Translations under genes and position numbers: made by a program
Part shown: positions 7,585 through 17,046 of the stretch, in pieces
Numbering within the stretch: the stretch's first letter is position 1
Layout: each line of letters opens with the position of its first letter
NCBI GenBank assembly: GCA_944368975.1
Contig: CALVXI010000011.1
Coordinates: 1 to 33,236 of the forward strand
Reading direction: 5' to 3'
Source: an uncultured Bacilli bacterium
GTDB lineage: Bacteria > Bacillota_I > Bacilli_A > RFN20 > CAG-826
Length of the DNA stretch: 33,236 nt
The notes under the pieces: model-generated
Databases searched by the model: none
Told to the model about the DNA's origin: nothing
The model's input: the letters and a program-made list of their open reading frames with translations, nothing else

Positions 7585-9945
7585 TTACTTAACTGCGGAA
7601 ATTGTTACTCCACCAAGACTAGCATTATTGCACGCAGTACCATCATTATAATAAGCAGTCATTACTATTTTAACTTGGCAAATACCGGTTCCGCTAATTG
7701 TTACACTTGATGTTTCACCTTTAGCTAATTCATCAATATAACCTATGGCAGATGAAATCTCATTTCCAGAACTATCTAAACCAGTAACCGTAAAGACATG
7801 TATGTCGTCAGCTTCATTGGTTTTTGTATTTGGATTAAGCGCATTAATTAAAACACTGACATTTACAGAATCACTAGCTGTAAATGATGGGGAGGTAACA
7901 CCCATATCTACAAAGTTCAATTTTAAGCCACCATCCTTGTAAAAGCTAGGATCTGGATACTTTGGATTATTAGGGATATATGTCCAACCTGCAGGAATAG
8001 CGTTATTAATTGTAGCTGTAGCAAGAACATCACCGCTAGGATCAACAGGTGTGTCTCCACCTTCTTCCTTTGAAACTAATTGAGCGTTAAGAATTTGACC
8101 TTTACTTGGATCTTTAGTCAATCCTTGAGCATTTTTATCATAAACGCCAAAAGCTCCTTTAACAGTAATCTTATCTCCAACTTTTAGTTCAGCAAAAGAA
8201 TTAGCATCGGAATAACGTGAATCGTTTCTAACTTGAACAGAGTCGCCATTAGCCAATGTCATAGTTACATTACAATTTCCAAATTCTGGATCGACATAAA
8301 CTTCAGTAACAGTTCCTGTTGCATTAACAACTCTTCCGGCATCATCACCATCATAAGTATCCATATCTTCTAAAGTTATTTCAGTAGGAGTTGTTACACT
8401 AACACTTGTATCTTTTTGTATTGTCCAAGCACCTTTATCAAATTGTAATGAACCATTATATAATGTTAATGTACCACCGACAGTTACGGTGTCGCCAACA
8501 GCAACGCCTTCATCACCAGAAGCACCAAAAGCTAAAATACCATAATTGCCTTCACCAATATAATAACCATACGTTTTTGTATTCTTTGGAGCATAGGTAA
8601 TTATACCTTTAACAAAGACTTTCTCGCCGGCTTTTATTGTTCCGTTTTTAATTCCAGTATAAACTGATTCAATAGTTACTGGCTCGTAAACTTCATCAGT
8701 AACAGTAATTGTAAGAGGTTCACTAGTAATAGAGCCTGTCTTAGCAACTAAAGTTGCTGTTCCAGCTTTTCCAACTTTAGCTGTAATTTCATATTTTGCA
8801 TTATCAACTTCAATAAGATCAGCTCCAGAAGTGATTTCAATTGTTGGTAAAGCAGCAGCTCCATCAGGAGTAACATCAAAATCTAATTGAGCACTTTGCT
8901 TTTGCATTAAAGTTGTTAAGCTTGATGTTAAAGTAATTCCTGTAACGGCGATACTTTCTTCCTCAGTAAAACTAATTGGATAGAAATTGACACGATTAGT
9001 AAAATTATATCTTCCGTCGGTATGATCTCCACGACCGCCAAGAATACCAGTCATTGTATAACGATCATTAACTTGGAAATCTTGTTTAATAATAGTGTTT
9101 TCATCAATATAACCAGTATAAACAACAGTTGTGTCATTCATTCCAGCAGTAGTCCAGAAGAATTTGCCATCTTCAAATTCATCTAGCATTGTTAAAGTAA
9201 CTTTAACTGGGATAGCTCCTTTTTTATCATCATAAATAGTATTTAAAGCTTCACCTGTAAGTTCTTCAAAATTTAAAGTTACATTAATTGTATCTTCTTT
9301 TTCTTTATAAACTTCAGCTGGATTTGTAAGTTGAGTTAAACCACCATATTCACTAGTTGTAGAATCTCTAACAACGATAGTATCACCAAGAGCGATGCCA
9401 CTAGGAATTGTTTCATAAACATAAATGATACCAGTACTATCAGCAATAAAATATCCGCCACTAGCAATTTGAATAACTTCAGCTCTAACAGTAACATTAT
9501 TTGTTCCTGAACTTAAAGCAAGAGCTTCTTCAACAGTAATTGTTTGAACTTCATCACGTGGTAAAATTGTAATAGTGACTGAGTCAGTTAATGTACCAGC
9601 AGTAACAGTAATCGTTGTAGTTCCAGCACCAACAGCATTAATATTAACACCATTAACAGTAGCAACATTTGTATCACTACTTGTAGTTGTAATATTGCCA
9701 TCCATAATTTCACTTTGAACGTTACTTGATGGGCTTGTAGTAATTTCCATTCTTCTACTAGTTGCAGTGCCTAATTTCCATTCAGCAGTTAAAGCTTCTT
9801 TGTTGCTGATAGTAATTGATTCAAATTTGTTTTCATCTTTGTTAATTACATCAGTATCACATGAAGTTAAACTGCCTAAGGTAAGAGCACCAAAGCAAAG
9901 TAAACTACTTACAAGTAATGTACTTCTTATTTTTTTCTTTGACAT
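7585..9945 (-). CDS. Modular Ig/OB-fold surface lipoprotein
   Basis: A 786-residue lipoprotein (lipobox LTSC, Cys29). The order appears to be a Big_2-type Ig module (about 40-127, with the typical N-A-V-G-A-G-T-T-T-I-T-V); an OB-fold-like module (about 135-215, G-G-Y-F-I-A-D-S-T-G-I-I-Y-V-Y); a second OB-like stretch; a second Ig-like module (about 335-420); two more OB-like modules (around 425-520 and 525-630, with G-D-T-V-T-V-G-G-T-L and G-D-K-I-T-V-K-G-A-F); and a C-terminal beta-sandwich-like domain. These OB modules resemble those attached to secreted nucleases such as YhcR, and here they sit next to separate nuclease genes. I infer a nucleic-acid-binding surface receptor; no catalytic motif is seen. 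AGGAGG stands 6 nt before the ATG. A strong terminator follows. Confidence 0.75.
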   Translation of the reverse strand: MSKKKIRSTLLVSSLLCFGALTLGSLTSCDTDVINKDENKFESITISNKEALTAEWKLGTATSRRMEITTSPSSNVQSEIMDGNITTTSSDTNVATVNGVNINAVGAGTTTITVTAGTLTDSVTITILPRDEVQTITVEEALALSSGTNNVTVRAEVIQIASGGYFIADSTGIIYVYETIPSGIALGDTIVVRDSTTSEYGGLTQLTNPAEVYKEKEDTINVTLNFEELTGEALNTIYDDKKGAIPVKVTLTMLDEFEDGKFFWTTAGMNDTTVVYTGYIDENTIIKQDFQVNDRYTMTGILGGRGDHTDGRYNFTNRVNFYPISFTEEESIAVTGITLTSSLTTLMQKQSAQLDFDVTPDGAAALPTIEITSGADLIEVDNAKYEITAKVGKAGTATLVAKTGSITSEPLTITVTDEVYEPVTIESVYTGIKNGTIKAGEKVFVKGIITYAPKNTKTYGYYIGEGNYGILAFGASGDEGVAVGDTVTVGGTLTLYNGSLQFDKGAWTIQKDTSVSVTTPTEITLEDMDTYDGDDAGRVVNATGTVTEVYVDPEFGNCNVTMTLANGDSVQVRNDSRYSDANSFAELKVGDKITVKGAFGVYDKNAQGLTKDPSKGQILNAQLVSKEEGGDTPVDPSGDVLATATINNAIPAGWTYIPNNPKYPDPSFYKDGGLKLNFVDMGVTSPSFTASDSVNVSVLINALNPNTKTNEADDIHVFTVTGLDSSGNEISSAIGYIDELAKGETSSVTISGTGICQVKIVMTAYYNDGTACNNASLGGVTISAVK

Positions 9946-9972
9946 AAAATTCCTCCTAAATGTCGTACGAAA

Positions 9973-9993
9973 ATTGCTTACCTGCGAAGCAAT
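9973..9993 (-). terminator. Possible attenuator hairpin
   Basis: A 7-bp perfect stem (9973-9979 with 9987-9993) has a 7-nt loop and four T after it on the minus strand. It lies in the 50-bp gap between the zinc-ribbon gene and the Ig/OB lipoprotein gene. It looks too weak for full termination and may reduce read-through. Confidence 0.4.
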
Positions 9994-9995
9994 GT

Positions 9996-10460
9996 TTATT
10001 GAAAAAATATCTCATTTTGGATATTTTTTAATAATGTAGTGTATTCTTTGTGTTTAAGAATTCCTTTGATAAGGTTAAATAATGAATAGCCTAAAGCTAA
10101 AACTGCTAATACTAATAAAGCAATAAATACATAAAATTCTGTGCTATCTGTTACTAACATTCCACCAGCGCTTGCTTTAAAAGACATTAAGAAAAACATA
10201 AAACAAATAACAAATAAAATAATAGAAATCATTAAAAAGCACATTCCACTATTAATATTATTTCTTGCTCTATGAATTTCAGCATGTGAAGCCCTTGATA
10301 AAGCCTTGACTTCTTCTTCACTTAAACCTTCTTTTATGACATGCCCACAACGAGGACAAACATAACCTATTTTTGTATTATCGTCTTTCAAAACTGTAGA
10401 CTTTTTAGCCTTTAGTATTTGTTTTTCCTTTAAATCATATCCACAGTGAGAACAATACAT
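9996..10460 (-). CDS. Zinc-ribbon, two-helix membrane protein
   Basis: A 154-residue protein. Two Cys pairs, C-S-H-C (3-6) and C-P-R-C (35-38), form a likely zinc ribbon of the type often found at the N-terminus of small Firmicutes membrane proteins. A charged linker (about 45-68) precedes two hydrophobic helices (about 71-91 and 105-130). No enzymatic motif is visible, and the ribbon probably faces the cytoplasm. AAGGAG is 9 nt before the ATG. The 50-bp gap to the nuclease gene upstream contains an extended -10 (TGTTATAAT), so a secondary promoter is possible. Its position among nuclease and transporter genes suggests an accessory role, but the function is not recognised. Confidence 0.7.
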   Translation of the reverse strand: MYCSHCGYDLKEKQILKAKKSTVLKDDNTKIGYVCPRCGHVIKEGLSEEEVKALSRASHAEIHRARNNINSGMCFLMISIILFVICFMFFLMSFKASAGGMLVTDSTEFYVFIALLVLAVLALGYSLFNLIKGILKHKEYTTLLKNIQNEIFFQ

Positions 10461-10509
10461 AACCTACTCCTTAATTATAACAAAAATAAATGTAATTTAA
10501 TATTCTAAA

Positions 10510-11628
10510 TTAACTATAAATATTTAGTTTATTATCTATAGCATAATTCAAGGCATAATTCATATAGTCTTGATATAGAATATCTTTAGAATATAAAGAT
10601 GGATAATCGTCACTTCCATAACGTGCTAACCCATTTATAAGTAACTCGTGATTTAAAAGCTTTAAATCACTATAAGAAGGGTTTTCCTTAGTTGTATACC
10701 AAACAAAACCTAATGTTCTAGAATACGTATCTTTTAATCCAGCATCTTTACTTGATTGAACTACTATTAAAGTTGCTTTATTTAGACGATCGTTATTAAA
10801 CTTTTTAGCTTCTTGCCCATATGGTTCTTCAACAATATCACTACCAGGACCATGATCAATTTCAGGTGTATTTATAAGTAAATATCTAACACGGTTATTG
10901 TAATCATTTTCAATTCCACTGCCGCTAGGAAAATTAAAATAGGTAGTATCTCCATCGCCTAAAGAGTTCACAGTTACTTCGCAAAATCCATTAGTAGCAG
11001 TATTATTTTTTGAAAATGGTAAATCACTATATAATTCCGTTTCAAGAACTGGCCCATTAAGAACTTCTTCTAGTGAGATAGGGCAATTAAGAATACCTAA
11101 ATTATCTAAATAATTAGGTCTATATTTAATAAAATGAGTATTATTAAAAACTTCATAACCTTGATGATATTCATTAAGTCTAATTAAAGAACCATCACTT
11201 AAATACTCTAAATTAAAGCCTTTTTGTCCTAATGAATCGACTACAAAACCATCTTTATCAACTAGTTCAACATAATATCGTCCACAAATATAATTATCAT
11301 CTAATTTAACAATAGTAGAGATATCATTAGTATATTCAAAATCATTATTTACAAATAAAACTAATTTACTAGTGTTAATAATTTCATCTGTAAATGTATA
11401 GGTATAACTAATTTCTTCTTTACCGGTATAAAAATTAACTTTAAAACCATCTAATGAAAAATCTTTATTGCTAGATGTTCCTAATTCTAATACACAGTCG
11501 TTTATACTGTTACCAGAATAAAATTCACTAAAAAACAATATATTTTTATATTGAGATTCATTATTTTTACATGAAACTAATGAAATTAAAGACGATAAAA
11601 ATATTATTGTTTTTAGTGTTTTACTCAT
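10510..11628 (-). CDS. Lamin-tail plus SNase-like lipoprotein with altered metal site
   Basis: A 372-residue lipoprotein (lipobox LVSC, Cys20). Residues ~29-130 look like a lamin-tail domain (F-F-S-E-F-Y-S-G-N, then V-L-E-L-G), a module often fused to secreted nucleases. Residues ~216-372 match staphylococcal nuclease: G-D-G-D-T (224-228), RVRYLLINTPE (246-256) and YSRTLGFVW (302-310). Compared with S. aureus nuclease, the Asp21 and Arg35 equivalents, Glu43 (here Glu256) and the Arg87 equivalent are kept, but the Ca-binding Asp40 position is Asn253. It may be weakly active or a nucleic-acid binder. The ATG follows the stop of the upstream nuclease gene by 2 nt and lacks a ribosome site, so translation is probably coupled and the two products may act together. 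Confidence 0.82.
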   Translation of the reverse strand: MSKTLKTIIFLSSLISLVSCKNNESQYKNILFFSEFYSGNSINDCVLELGTSSNKDFSLDGFKVNFYTGKEEISYTYTFTDEIINTSKLVLFVNNDFEYTNDISTIVKLDDNYICGRYYVELVDKDGFVVDSLGQKGFNLEYLSDGSLIRLNEYHQGYEVFNNTHFIKYRPNYLDNLGILNCPISLEEVLNGPVLETELYSDLPFSKNNTATNGFCEVTVNSLGDGDTTYFNFPSGSGIENDYNNRVRYLLINTPEIDHGPGSDIVEEPYGQEAKKFNNDRLNKATLIVVQSSKDAGLKDTYSRTLGFVWYTTKENPSYSDLKLLNHELLINGLARYGSDDYPSLYSKDILYQDYMNYALNYAIDNKLNIYS

Positions 11629-11630
11629 AA

Positions 11631-13088
11631 TTATTTTACTAAAACTATATCCTCGTTACTTCTAGGAATAATTTGCCAAGTTATATTGCCACTTGCACTC
11701 TTATGGAAAGAATAAATTCCAGTAACTCTTATTGTATGGCCAACAAAGTCTTCATATCCTTGATAAGTGTCAATTGGATTATTTGGATCTGGGGTATAAA
11801 TAAAAGGAACATATACTGAGAAATCAGTTCTTTGACCATTAGCTGTTTGACAATATAAAGTAGCTTCAACTGGAATTCCTGATGAATCATATCCTCCAGT
11901 TATAGTTAATTCTTCAGTGACAGTGACAGGAGAGAACATAACATCATAATTAGCTTCACCTAATTCACTGGCAGTCATTTCGAATGTATGAACTTTATAT
12001 TCTTCTGGAATATCGTCAGCTTTATATAAAATCTTAGTATCGTTTTCATCATTACTACTACTAAGTTGTGGGAAACTATAAACACTAGTTAATTGGAAAC
12101 CAAAGTTTTCATTATCTTTAGCAACTGCACTAAGTTCAAGATATGTGTTTACTTTAGTATATTTAGATGGAATAGGTGACATACCAGTAAAGATATTAAT
12201 ACCAGCATATTCTATTGTTGCGCTTGTTCCATCTTCACTTTCAGTTTCAAAATATGTTTGTAAATAAAGCATATTATTTGCATATCCGGCAACAGTTCCT
12301 CTAACACGAACATTTTTATTGTTAAAGCTGTTTTCTGTACCATTTTCTAATGAATTGACAATTTCTTCTTTGATAGCAAGTAAATCTGTCATTACATAAT
12401 CACCATAATTAAATAAATCGTCTGGTTCATTACTAAATAAATTTAATTCATTATCTCTAGCCTGACTTTCTGCGGCATAAAATGTTTCGCTAAACTCTGG
12501 AGCTTCATCAAGATTCTTAACATAACTTAAACCATCTTGAACAATCCATAAATTTAATAATGATAATTCATCATATGGGCAATTTTCTTCTTCACTAATC
12601 CATACCATTCCTAAATATCTTGTACCAGTTGAATCAGTGCTAGGTGGTTCATATGTAGAAATATTGGTTGAAGTAATAACAATCGTTTTAGCGGTTTCAA
12701 TCTTTTCTTTAGTAAAATTTTTAGCTTTTTCACCATATGGTTCAACAGTTCCAGTACTTTCAGGAGTATCAATGCCATAAAATCTAATTTTAATTAAATC
12801 ATTGCCTTCAAGAGTTCTAAAGTGAACTGTATCCCCATCAATGACAGTGTATGGGTTATCTTCACTTGATGTATTACCTAAAGATTTAACTTCTGTAATA
12901 CCATCTTTAAAGAAATCTCTATTATTACCATTATCATCTTTATAATCGATTTTTAGTCTAACATCTTCAGATGTATGAACGTAATCTATTAATTCATTTT
13001 GTGAACGATCACAACTCGAAATTGTTGTAGTAAGTCCTACTAAGAAAGTACATGATAAGATAAATGCTAAAGTTTTTTTATATCTCAT
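11631..13088 (-). CDS. Staphylococcal-type thermonuclease lipoprotein
   Basis: A 485-residue lipoprotein (lipobox ISSC, Cys26) with an SNase domain at about 60-215. Key residues fit an active Ca-dependent nuclease: IDGDT (83-87), I-R-F-Y-G-I-D-T-P-E with Arg102, Asp107 and Glu110, and GTRYLG with Arg157. The remaining ~270 residues contain an OB-like segment (about 250-340, V-R-V-R-G-T-V-A-G-Y) that could hold substrate, and another beta-rich stretch. Expected products are short nucleic-acid fragments released at the cell surface. AAGGAG overlaps the stop of the binding-protein gene upstream, 11 nt away, so this belongs to the ABC operon. That physical link is the best clue that the transporter handles nucleic-acid products. 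In M. genitalium and M. pneumoniae a surface nuclease is, as I recall, likewise next to ABC genes. Confidence 0.9.
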   Translation of the reverse strand: MRYKKTLAFILSCTFLVGLTTTISSCDRSQNELIDYVHTSEDVRLKIDYKDDNGNNRDFFKDGITEVKSLGNTSSEDNPYTVIDGDTVHFRTLEGNDLIKIRFYGIDTPESTGTVEPYGEKAKNFTKEKIETAKTIVITSTNISTYEPPSTDSTGTRYLGMVWISEEENCPYDELSLLNLWIVQDGLSYVKNLDEAPEFSETFYAAESQARDNELNLFSNEPDDLFNYGDYVMTDLLAIKEEIVNSLENGTENSFNNKNVRVRGTVAGYANNMLYLQTYFETESEDGTSATIEYAGINIFTGMSPIPSKYTKVNTYLELSAVAKDNENFGFQLTSVYSFPQLSSSNDENDTKILYKADDIPEEYKVHTFEMTASELGEANYDVMFSPVTVTEELTITGGYDSSGIPVEATLYCQTANGQRTDFSVYVPFIYTPDPNNPIDTYQGYEDFVGHTIRVTGIYSFHKSASGNITWQIIPRSNEDIVLVK

Positions 13089-13099
13089 ATAATTTCTCC

Positions 13100-14536
13100 T
13101 TAATTCATTGCACGAATTGTATTTTCATAAGCTTGTTTAAATGATTCTTCAACTGTGTAATTACCAGCTAAAACATTTGTGATAATACCACCAACTTGAT
13201 CTCTAGCTACATCACTTCCCATAAATACTGGGTAGTTAAAATATTCACCATCAATATCATTAATAATGATATTTGCACAAACTGACATATAGTCTGTTTC
13301 AGCTAAATATTCTTGATAATATTCATCTTCATATGATGAGTATCTTGCAGGAATGTAACCGGCACTCCCTAAGCATGCATCAATACTATTTTGAGTATTA
13401 GTTAAAAATTTCATAAACTTCCAACCATATGTAGTTTTAAAATCATTAACTGAGGCATTATCGCCAGGATTTCTAAGTAATGCAAGAGTTACACCTTGAG
13501 AAACATACTTTGCATATTCTGTACCAACAGCGCTAGTATATACAGGGAATTTACAAACGCCAACTTCAAAACTTTGTCCAGGATCACTATAAGCACTACC
13601 ACCAGTTGAACCTACACAGAATAAACAGTTTGCATTTTTGAAGAAGTTACTTCCGTATTCATTATTATTTGTTCCTTTAGTTAATAAAATACCTTCATCA
13701 TGCATGGCTTTAATTTCATTAACAAAGGCTTTAGCTTCATCATTATTAAATAAAACTTGACCTTTGTTTCCATCCATACTTAAGTATGGTATATTTCTTT
13801 GATACATTTGAGAGATAAATAAGTTAGCATCACTATCATAAAATAATGGATACTCGCCTTCATCTTCTAACCCATATCGAGCTTTATTTTGATTTACATA
13901 ATTTAAAACTTCCATAAACTGTTCCCAAGTTATATTTCTCATATAAGCTTCAACTCCAGTTTGAATACCCATATCGATCAATACTTGAGCAACAATATTA
14001 CGGTTATATAACATAAGTTCTGTTGATTTCATATAAGGTAAAGAATATGTTCCCTCATAGATATAATTTTGTCCCTCTTCAAAAAATGAAGGAACAAAGT
14101 CAGAAACACCTAAACTATTTGGGTTTAAATATTCTTCTTTATCAAGACCGACTTCAGAATCATTTATGAAATCTTCTAAATTAACAACGTAGTCGCCTTT
14201 AGTAGGCTCATAATATAAATAAGATGCAACATTATCAGGATAAGCAACTGTAATTGTTGGTGTATTACCTGTAGGAAATCCGCTAACAATTTTTTCACTT
14301 AACTCATCATAACCACCTTGATATTCTGGAACAATGTCAAGGGTAACACCTTCTTCTTCAAGGATAATTTGTTCAAACTCAGTTGCTAAACGATCAACTA
14401 CTCTTTGAATGCCTTGACCAAAAGTGTGCCAAAAGTAAATAGTCGAATTGGCATCAGCGGTTCTATTATTACAAGAAGTGAGTGAACCTAAGGATAATAA
14501 AATTGCAGCACTTCCAATTATAAATGACTTCTTCAT
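13100..14536 (-). CDS. ABC solute-binding lipoprotein, second of a tandem pair
   Basis: A 478-residue lipoprotein (lipobox LTSC, Cys22) of the family 1 extracellular solute-binding type used by MalEFGK/Ugp-like importers. The N-terminal lobe shows the usual I-Y-F-W-H-T-F-G opening and T-I-T-V-A-Y-P-D-N. The C-terminal lobe has aromatic residues and an A-G-Y-I-P-A-R segment typical of these proteins. It shares its layout with the next gene upstream (A-Y-P-D versus V-Y-P-D; EEGQNYIYEGTYSLPYMKST versus a near-identical stretch; Q-V-G-G-I near the end), so the two are paralogues. No ribosome site precedes the ATG, which lies 10 nt after the upstream stop, so translation is probably coupled. Ligand unknown; the neighbours suggest nucleic-acid breakdown products rather than sugar. 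Confidence 0.88.
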   Translation of the reverse strand: MKKSFIIGSAAILLSLGSLTSCNNRTADANSTIYFWHTFGQGIQRVVDRLATEFEQIILEEEGVTLDIVPEYQGGYDELSEKIVSGFPTGNTPTITVAYPDNVASYLYYEPTKGDYVVNLEDFINDSEVGLDKEEYLNPNSLGVSDFVPSFFEEGQNYIYEGTYSLPYMKSTELMLYNRNIVAQVLIDMGIQTGVEAYMRNITWEQFMEVLNYVNQNKARYGLEDEGEYPLFYDSDANLFISQMYQRNIPYLSMDGNKGQVLFNNDEAKAFVNEIKAMHDEGILLTKGTNNNEYGSNFFKNANCLFCVGSTGGSAYSDPGQSFEVGVCKFPVYTSAVGTEYAKYVSQGVTLALLRNPGDNASVNDFKTTYGWKFMKFLTNTQNSIDACLGSAGYIPARYSSYEDEYYQEYLAETDYMSVCANIIINDIDGEYFNYPVFMGSDVARDQVGGIITNVLAGNYTVEESFKQAYENTIRAMN

Positions 14537-14546
14537 AATTTAATTA

Positions 14547-16031
14547 TTATTTGGCAGCTTTTACGCATTCTTCGTAAGCTGAATCAAATTGAGCTAATAT
14601 TTGTTGTTCTGTGCTTTCTGGATTAATAGCTTTAGTCATAATACCACCAACCTGTTCTCTTGATGTATTTGATCCTTTAAATGCAGGTGAAGTGAAGTAA
14701 ATATCAGTTAACTTAGAAGAATAATTAGCAATTCTTGATGTAAGCGCTTCATAATCTGTTGATGCATAGTTTGATTCATCATATTTTTCTTTATAATCGT
14801 CGGTTTCATAAGAAGACATACGAATTGGGAAATAATCAGCAGATAAACTCCATTCCAAAGAATTTGTTGCTTCTGCCATATATTTATAGAATAACCAGCT
14901 AGCTAAGCGACGATTTTGATCTATTTTTCCATCACTATCTCTATGAGATAAGAAGGCCATAGATGGTCCTTGTAAAATAACTTCTTCTTCTTTACCTTCA
15001 GCTTGAGGAATTCTAGTTACTCTAACATCCATTCCTGAAGCCCATTGATATCTACTACCAGCAGTTGAACCAATAGAGAATAAGACTTGGTTTGCTTTAA
15101 AATAATCATTAGCTCTATTACCAGTACTACCAGCAGTTAATACATAGTTTTGTTTTGCATATTCATGCCATTCAAGAACTTTAGCTTTCATTTCGTCATT
15201 AACAAAGTCAAAACTTCCTTGACCAGTGGCAGTATCAACATGTGTATAAGGGATGTCATATTGAGCAGCTAAGGTAATAAATAAATTATCATCACTATCA
15301 TAACCTAATACCGCCCATTCTTCGCCAGCAGTGCCGCCTTTATTAATCAAATTTTCGCCAGCAGGGGTTTCAGTGTAAGCCATAATTGATGGGCATAACT
15401 CATCAAAGAATGTTTCCCAAGTCAATGTTTCTAAATATGTAGGTGTGATAACAATTGTATCGTTTGGATCATCGGCTGTTGCAACATTTGGGATTGTTAA
15501 ATTAAGAATTCTTTGATTATAATACATAACTTCTGTTGATTTAGAGAAAGGTAAAGAATAAGTGCCTTCAACAACATAATTTTGTCCTTCTTCTAAATAA
15601 GTAGTAATTAAATCATCAAAATCTTCTTCAGACCAACCATATTCTTCATTATACATATATGGCTCAAGATTATATGCAAAACCATCATCGATAAAATCAG
15701 CAACTGCATCAGGATAAACCATCGTCATATCTGGATGAGTTCCAGCACTAAATCCATTTCTAACATCTTTAGCTAATCCACTATATTCGCCTGAATATTT
15801 ATTTACTGTAATAGTGACGTTTGGTTCGACTTCTTCAGTAAATCTATTAGCAAGATTTTGTAAAACTTTAATTGTATCTGCGCCAGCAGTTGTTCTTAAT
15901 TCAATATCTGTAAAGGCTCTAATATATCCTTTATCAGAAAGTATACGTTCATCTCTACAACCTACTAACAATCCACAGGATAAAATAGCAAGTAAACTAA
16001 CTGTCAATCCTTTTTTATTAAATAATTTCAT
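14547..16031 (-). CDS. ABC solute-binding lipoprotein, first of a tandem pair
   Basis: A 494-residue lipoprotein (lipobox LLVGC, Cys25), family 1 solute-binding fold. V-T-I-T-V-N-K-Y-S-G and M-T-M-V-Y-P-D-A-V in the first lobe, E-V-M-Y-Y-N-Q-R in the hinge region and Y-F-P-I-R near the end are typical. Clear paralogue of the following gene. It has its own strong AGGAGG site 5 nt before the ATG and follows the MalG-like permease gene by 22 bp. Two adjacent binding proteins for one permease pair could recognise two forms of the substrate or act together. No close sugar-specific feature is seen. Confidence 0.88.
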   Translation of the reverse strand: MKLFNKKGLTVSLLAILSCGLLVGCRDERILSDKGYIRAFTDIELRTTAGADTIKVLQNLANRFTEEVEPNVTITVNKYSGEYSGLAKDVRNGFSAGTHPDMTMVYPDAVADFIDDGFAYNLEPYMYNEEYGWSEEDFDDLITTYLEEGQNYVVEGTYSLPFSKSTEVMYYNQRILNLTIPNVATADDPNDTIVITPTYLETLTWETFFDELCPSIMAYTETPAGENLINKGGTAGEEWAVLGYDSDDNLFITLAAQYDIPYTHVDTATGQGSFDFVNDEMKAKVLEWHEYAKQNYVLTAGSTGNRANDYFKANQVLFSIGSTAGSRYQWASGMDVRVTRIPQAEGKEEEVILQGPSMAFLSHRDSDGKIDQNRRLASWLFYKYMAEATNSLEWSLSADYFPIRMSSYETDDYKEKYDESNYASTDYEALTSRIANYSSKLTDIYFTSPAFKGSNTSREQVGGIMTKAINPESTEQQILAQFDSAYEECVKAAK

Positions 16032-16053
16032 AAAAACCTCCTAAAAATTGAAA

Positions 16054-17031
16054 TCATCCTTTAATACCAGCACGGCCAACACCACGCATAATATATTTTC
16101 TAAAGAAAACGAATAGTAAGAATAATGGTACTGTAACAACAACTGTAGCAGCCATCTGATATCCATATTGGACATATCCACCTTCTGGATCGGTGAAACT
16201 TGAACCTCTTAAACCATTAGAAATCAAACGATATTCGTCTTTGTATGTAACAAGATTTGGCCAGACATATGAGTTCCAAGTTCCCATGAATTTTAAAATA
16301 GTAATAGAAATCAAAGTTGGTGCAGCAAGAGGTATCATAACTCTTAATAAATAACTAAAATCACCTTTACCATCAACTTTTGCAGCTAAATAAAGTTCAT
16401 TTGGAACTTGTTTGAAGTTTTGTCTAAGTAAATATATATAATAGACACTAACCCAGAAAGGAACAATCATAGCTAAATAAGCATCAGTTAAACTTTGTTC
16501 CATTCCAACCCATCCAAAGCTTGCAACTGTAATATAATTCGAAATGACCATCATTTCTCCTGGAATCATCATAGTCATTAAGAAAACCATAAATAAAGCA
16601 TCTCTCCCTTTAAAGTTTAATTTAGCAAAAGCGAAAGCTGCTAAAACGGTTGTTATAAGAGTTCCAATTGTTGAAAATACAGCGACAACAATGGTATTTA
16701 ACATATATGTTGTAAAATCAAACACTTGGAAAACATGCACATAGTTAGACCACATAACAACAGTTGGGAAAAATGTTTGTTGCGATGCTAAAATTTCATC
16801 ATTTAACTTTAAAGATGTAATAATCATCCAATAAAATGGAAGAATCATTAATAATGCTAAAAATGTAACAACAACATAAGTTAAAATTAACCAAAAAGTC
16901 TTAGAAACAGTTTCTCTCTTTTTTAAGTTTTCAACGCTTCTATTTCCTTCTTTAATAACTAACCTAATTTGTTGACCATCGAGTTTAGTTTTATTGAAGT
17001 CTATATATTCTTTTTTAATAATTTGTTCCAT
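16054..17031 (-). CDS. ABC permease, MalG/UgpE type
   Basis: A 325-residue inner-membrane protein with six likely helices (the first about 45-73). It carries the conserved EAA loop that docks on the ATPase (about 212-236, E-L-Y-L-A-A-K-V-D-G through I-P-L-A-A-P) and the A-K-L-x-F-K-G-R segment of the MalG branch. A 40-residue basic N-terminal extension precedes the first helix. GGAG stands 9 nt before the ATG. It lies 15 bp after the MalF-like gene and upstream of the binding proteins, the order typical of CUT1-type importers. Confidence 0.92.
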   Translation of the reverse strand: MEQIIKKEYIDFNKTKLDGQQIRLVIKEGNRSVENLKKRETVSKTFWLILTYVVVTFLALLMILPFYWMIITSLKLNDEILASQQTFFPTVVMWSNYVHVFQVFDFTTYMLNTIVVAVFSTIGTLITTVLAAFAFAKLNFKGRDALFMVFLMTMMIPGEMMVISNYITVASFGWVGMEQSLTDAYLAMIVPFWVSVYYIYLLRQNFKQVPNELYLAAKVDGKGDFSYLLRVMIPLAAPTLISITILKFMGTWNSYVWPNLVTYKDEYRLISNGLRGSSFTDPEGGYVQYGYQMAATVVVTVPLFLLFVFFRKYIMRGVGRAGIKG

Positions 17032-17046
17032 ATTATTAGACTCCTT

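Noticed and set aside
7745..10039. Plus-strand open frames opposite the modular lipoprotein
   Set aside because: They lie antisense to well-supported genes, have no ribosome sites and give no recognisable protein features.
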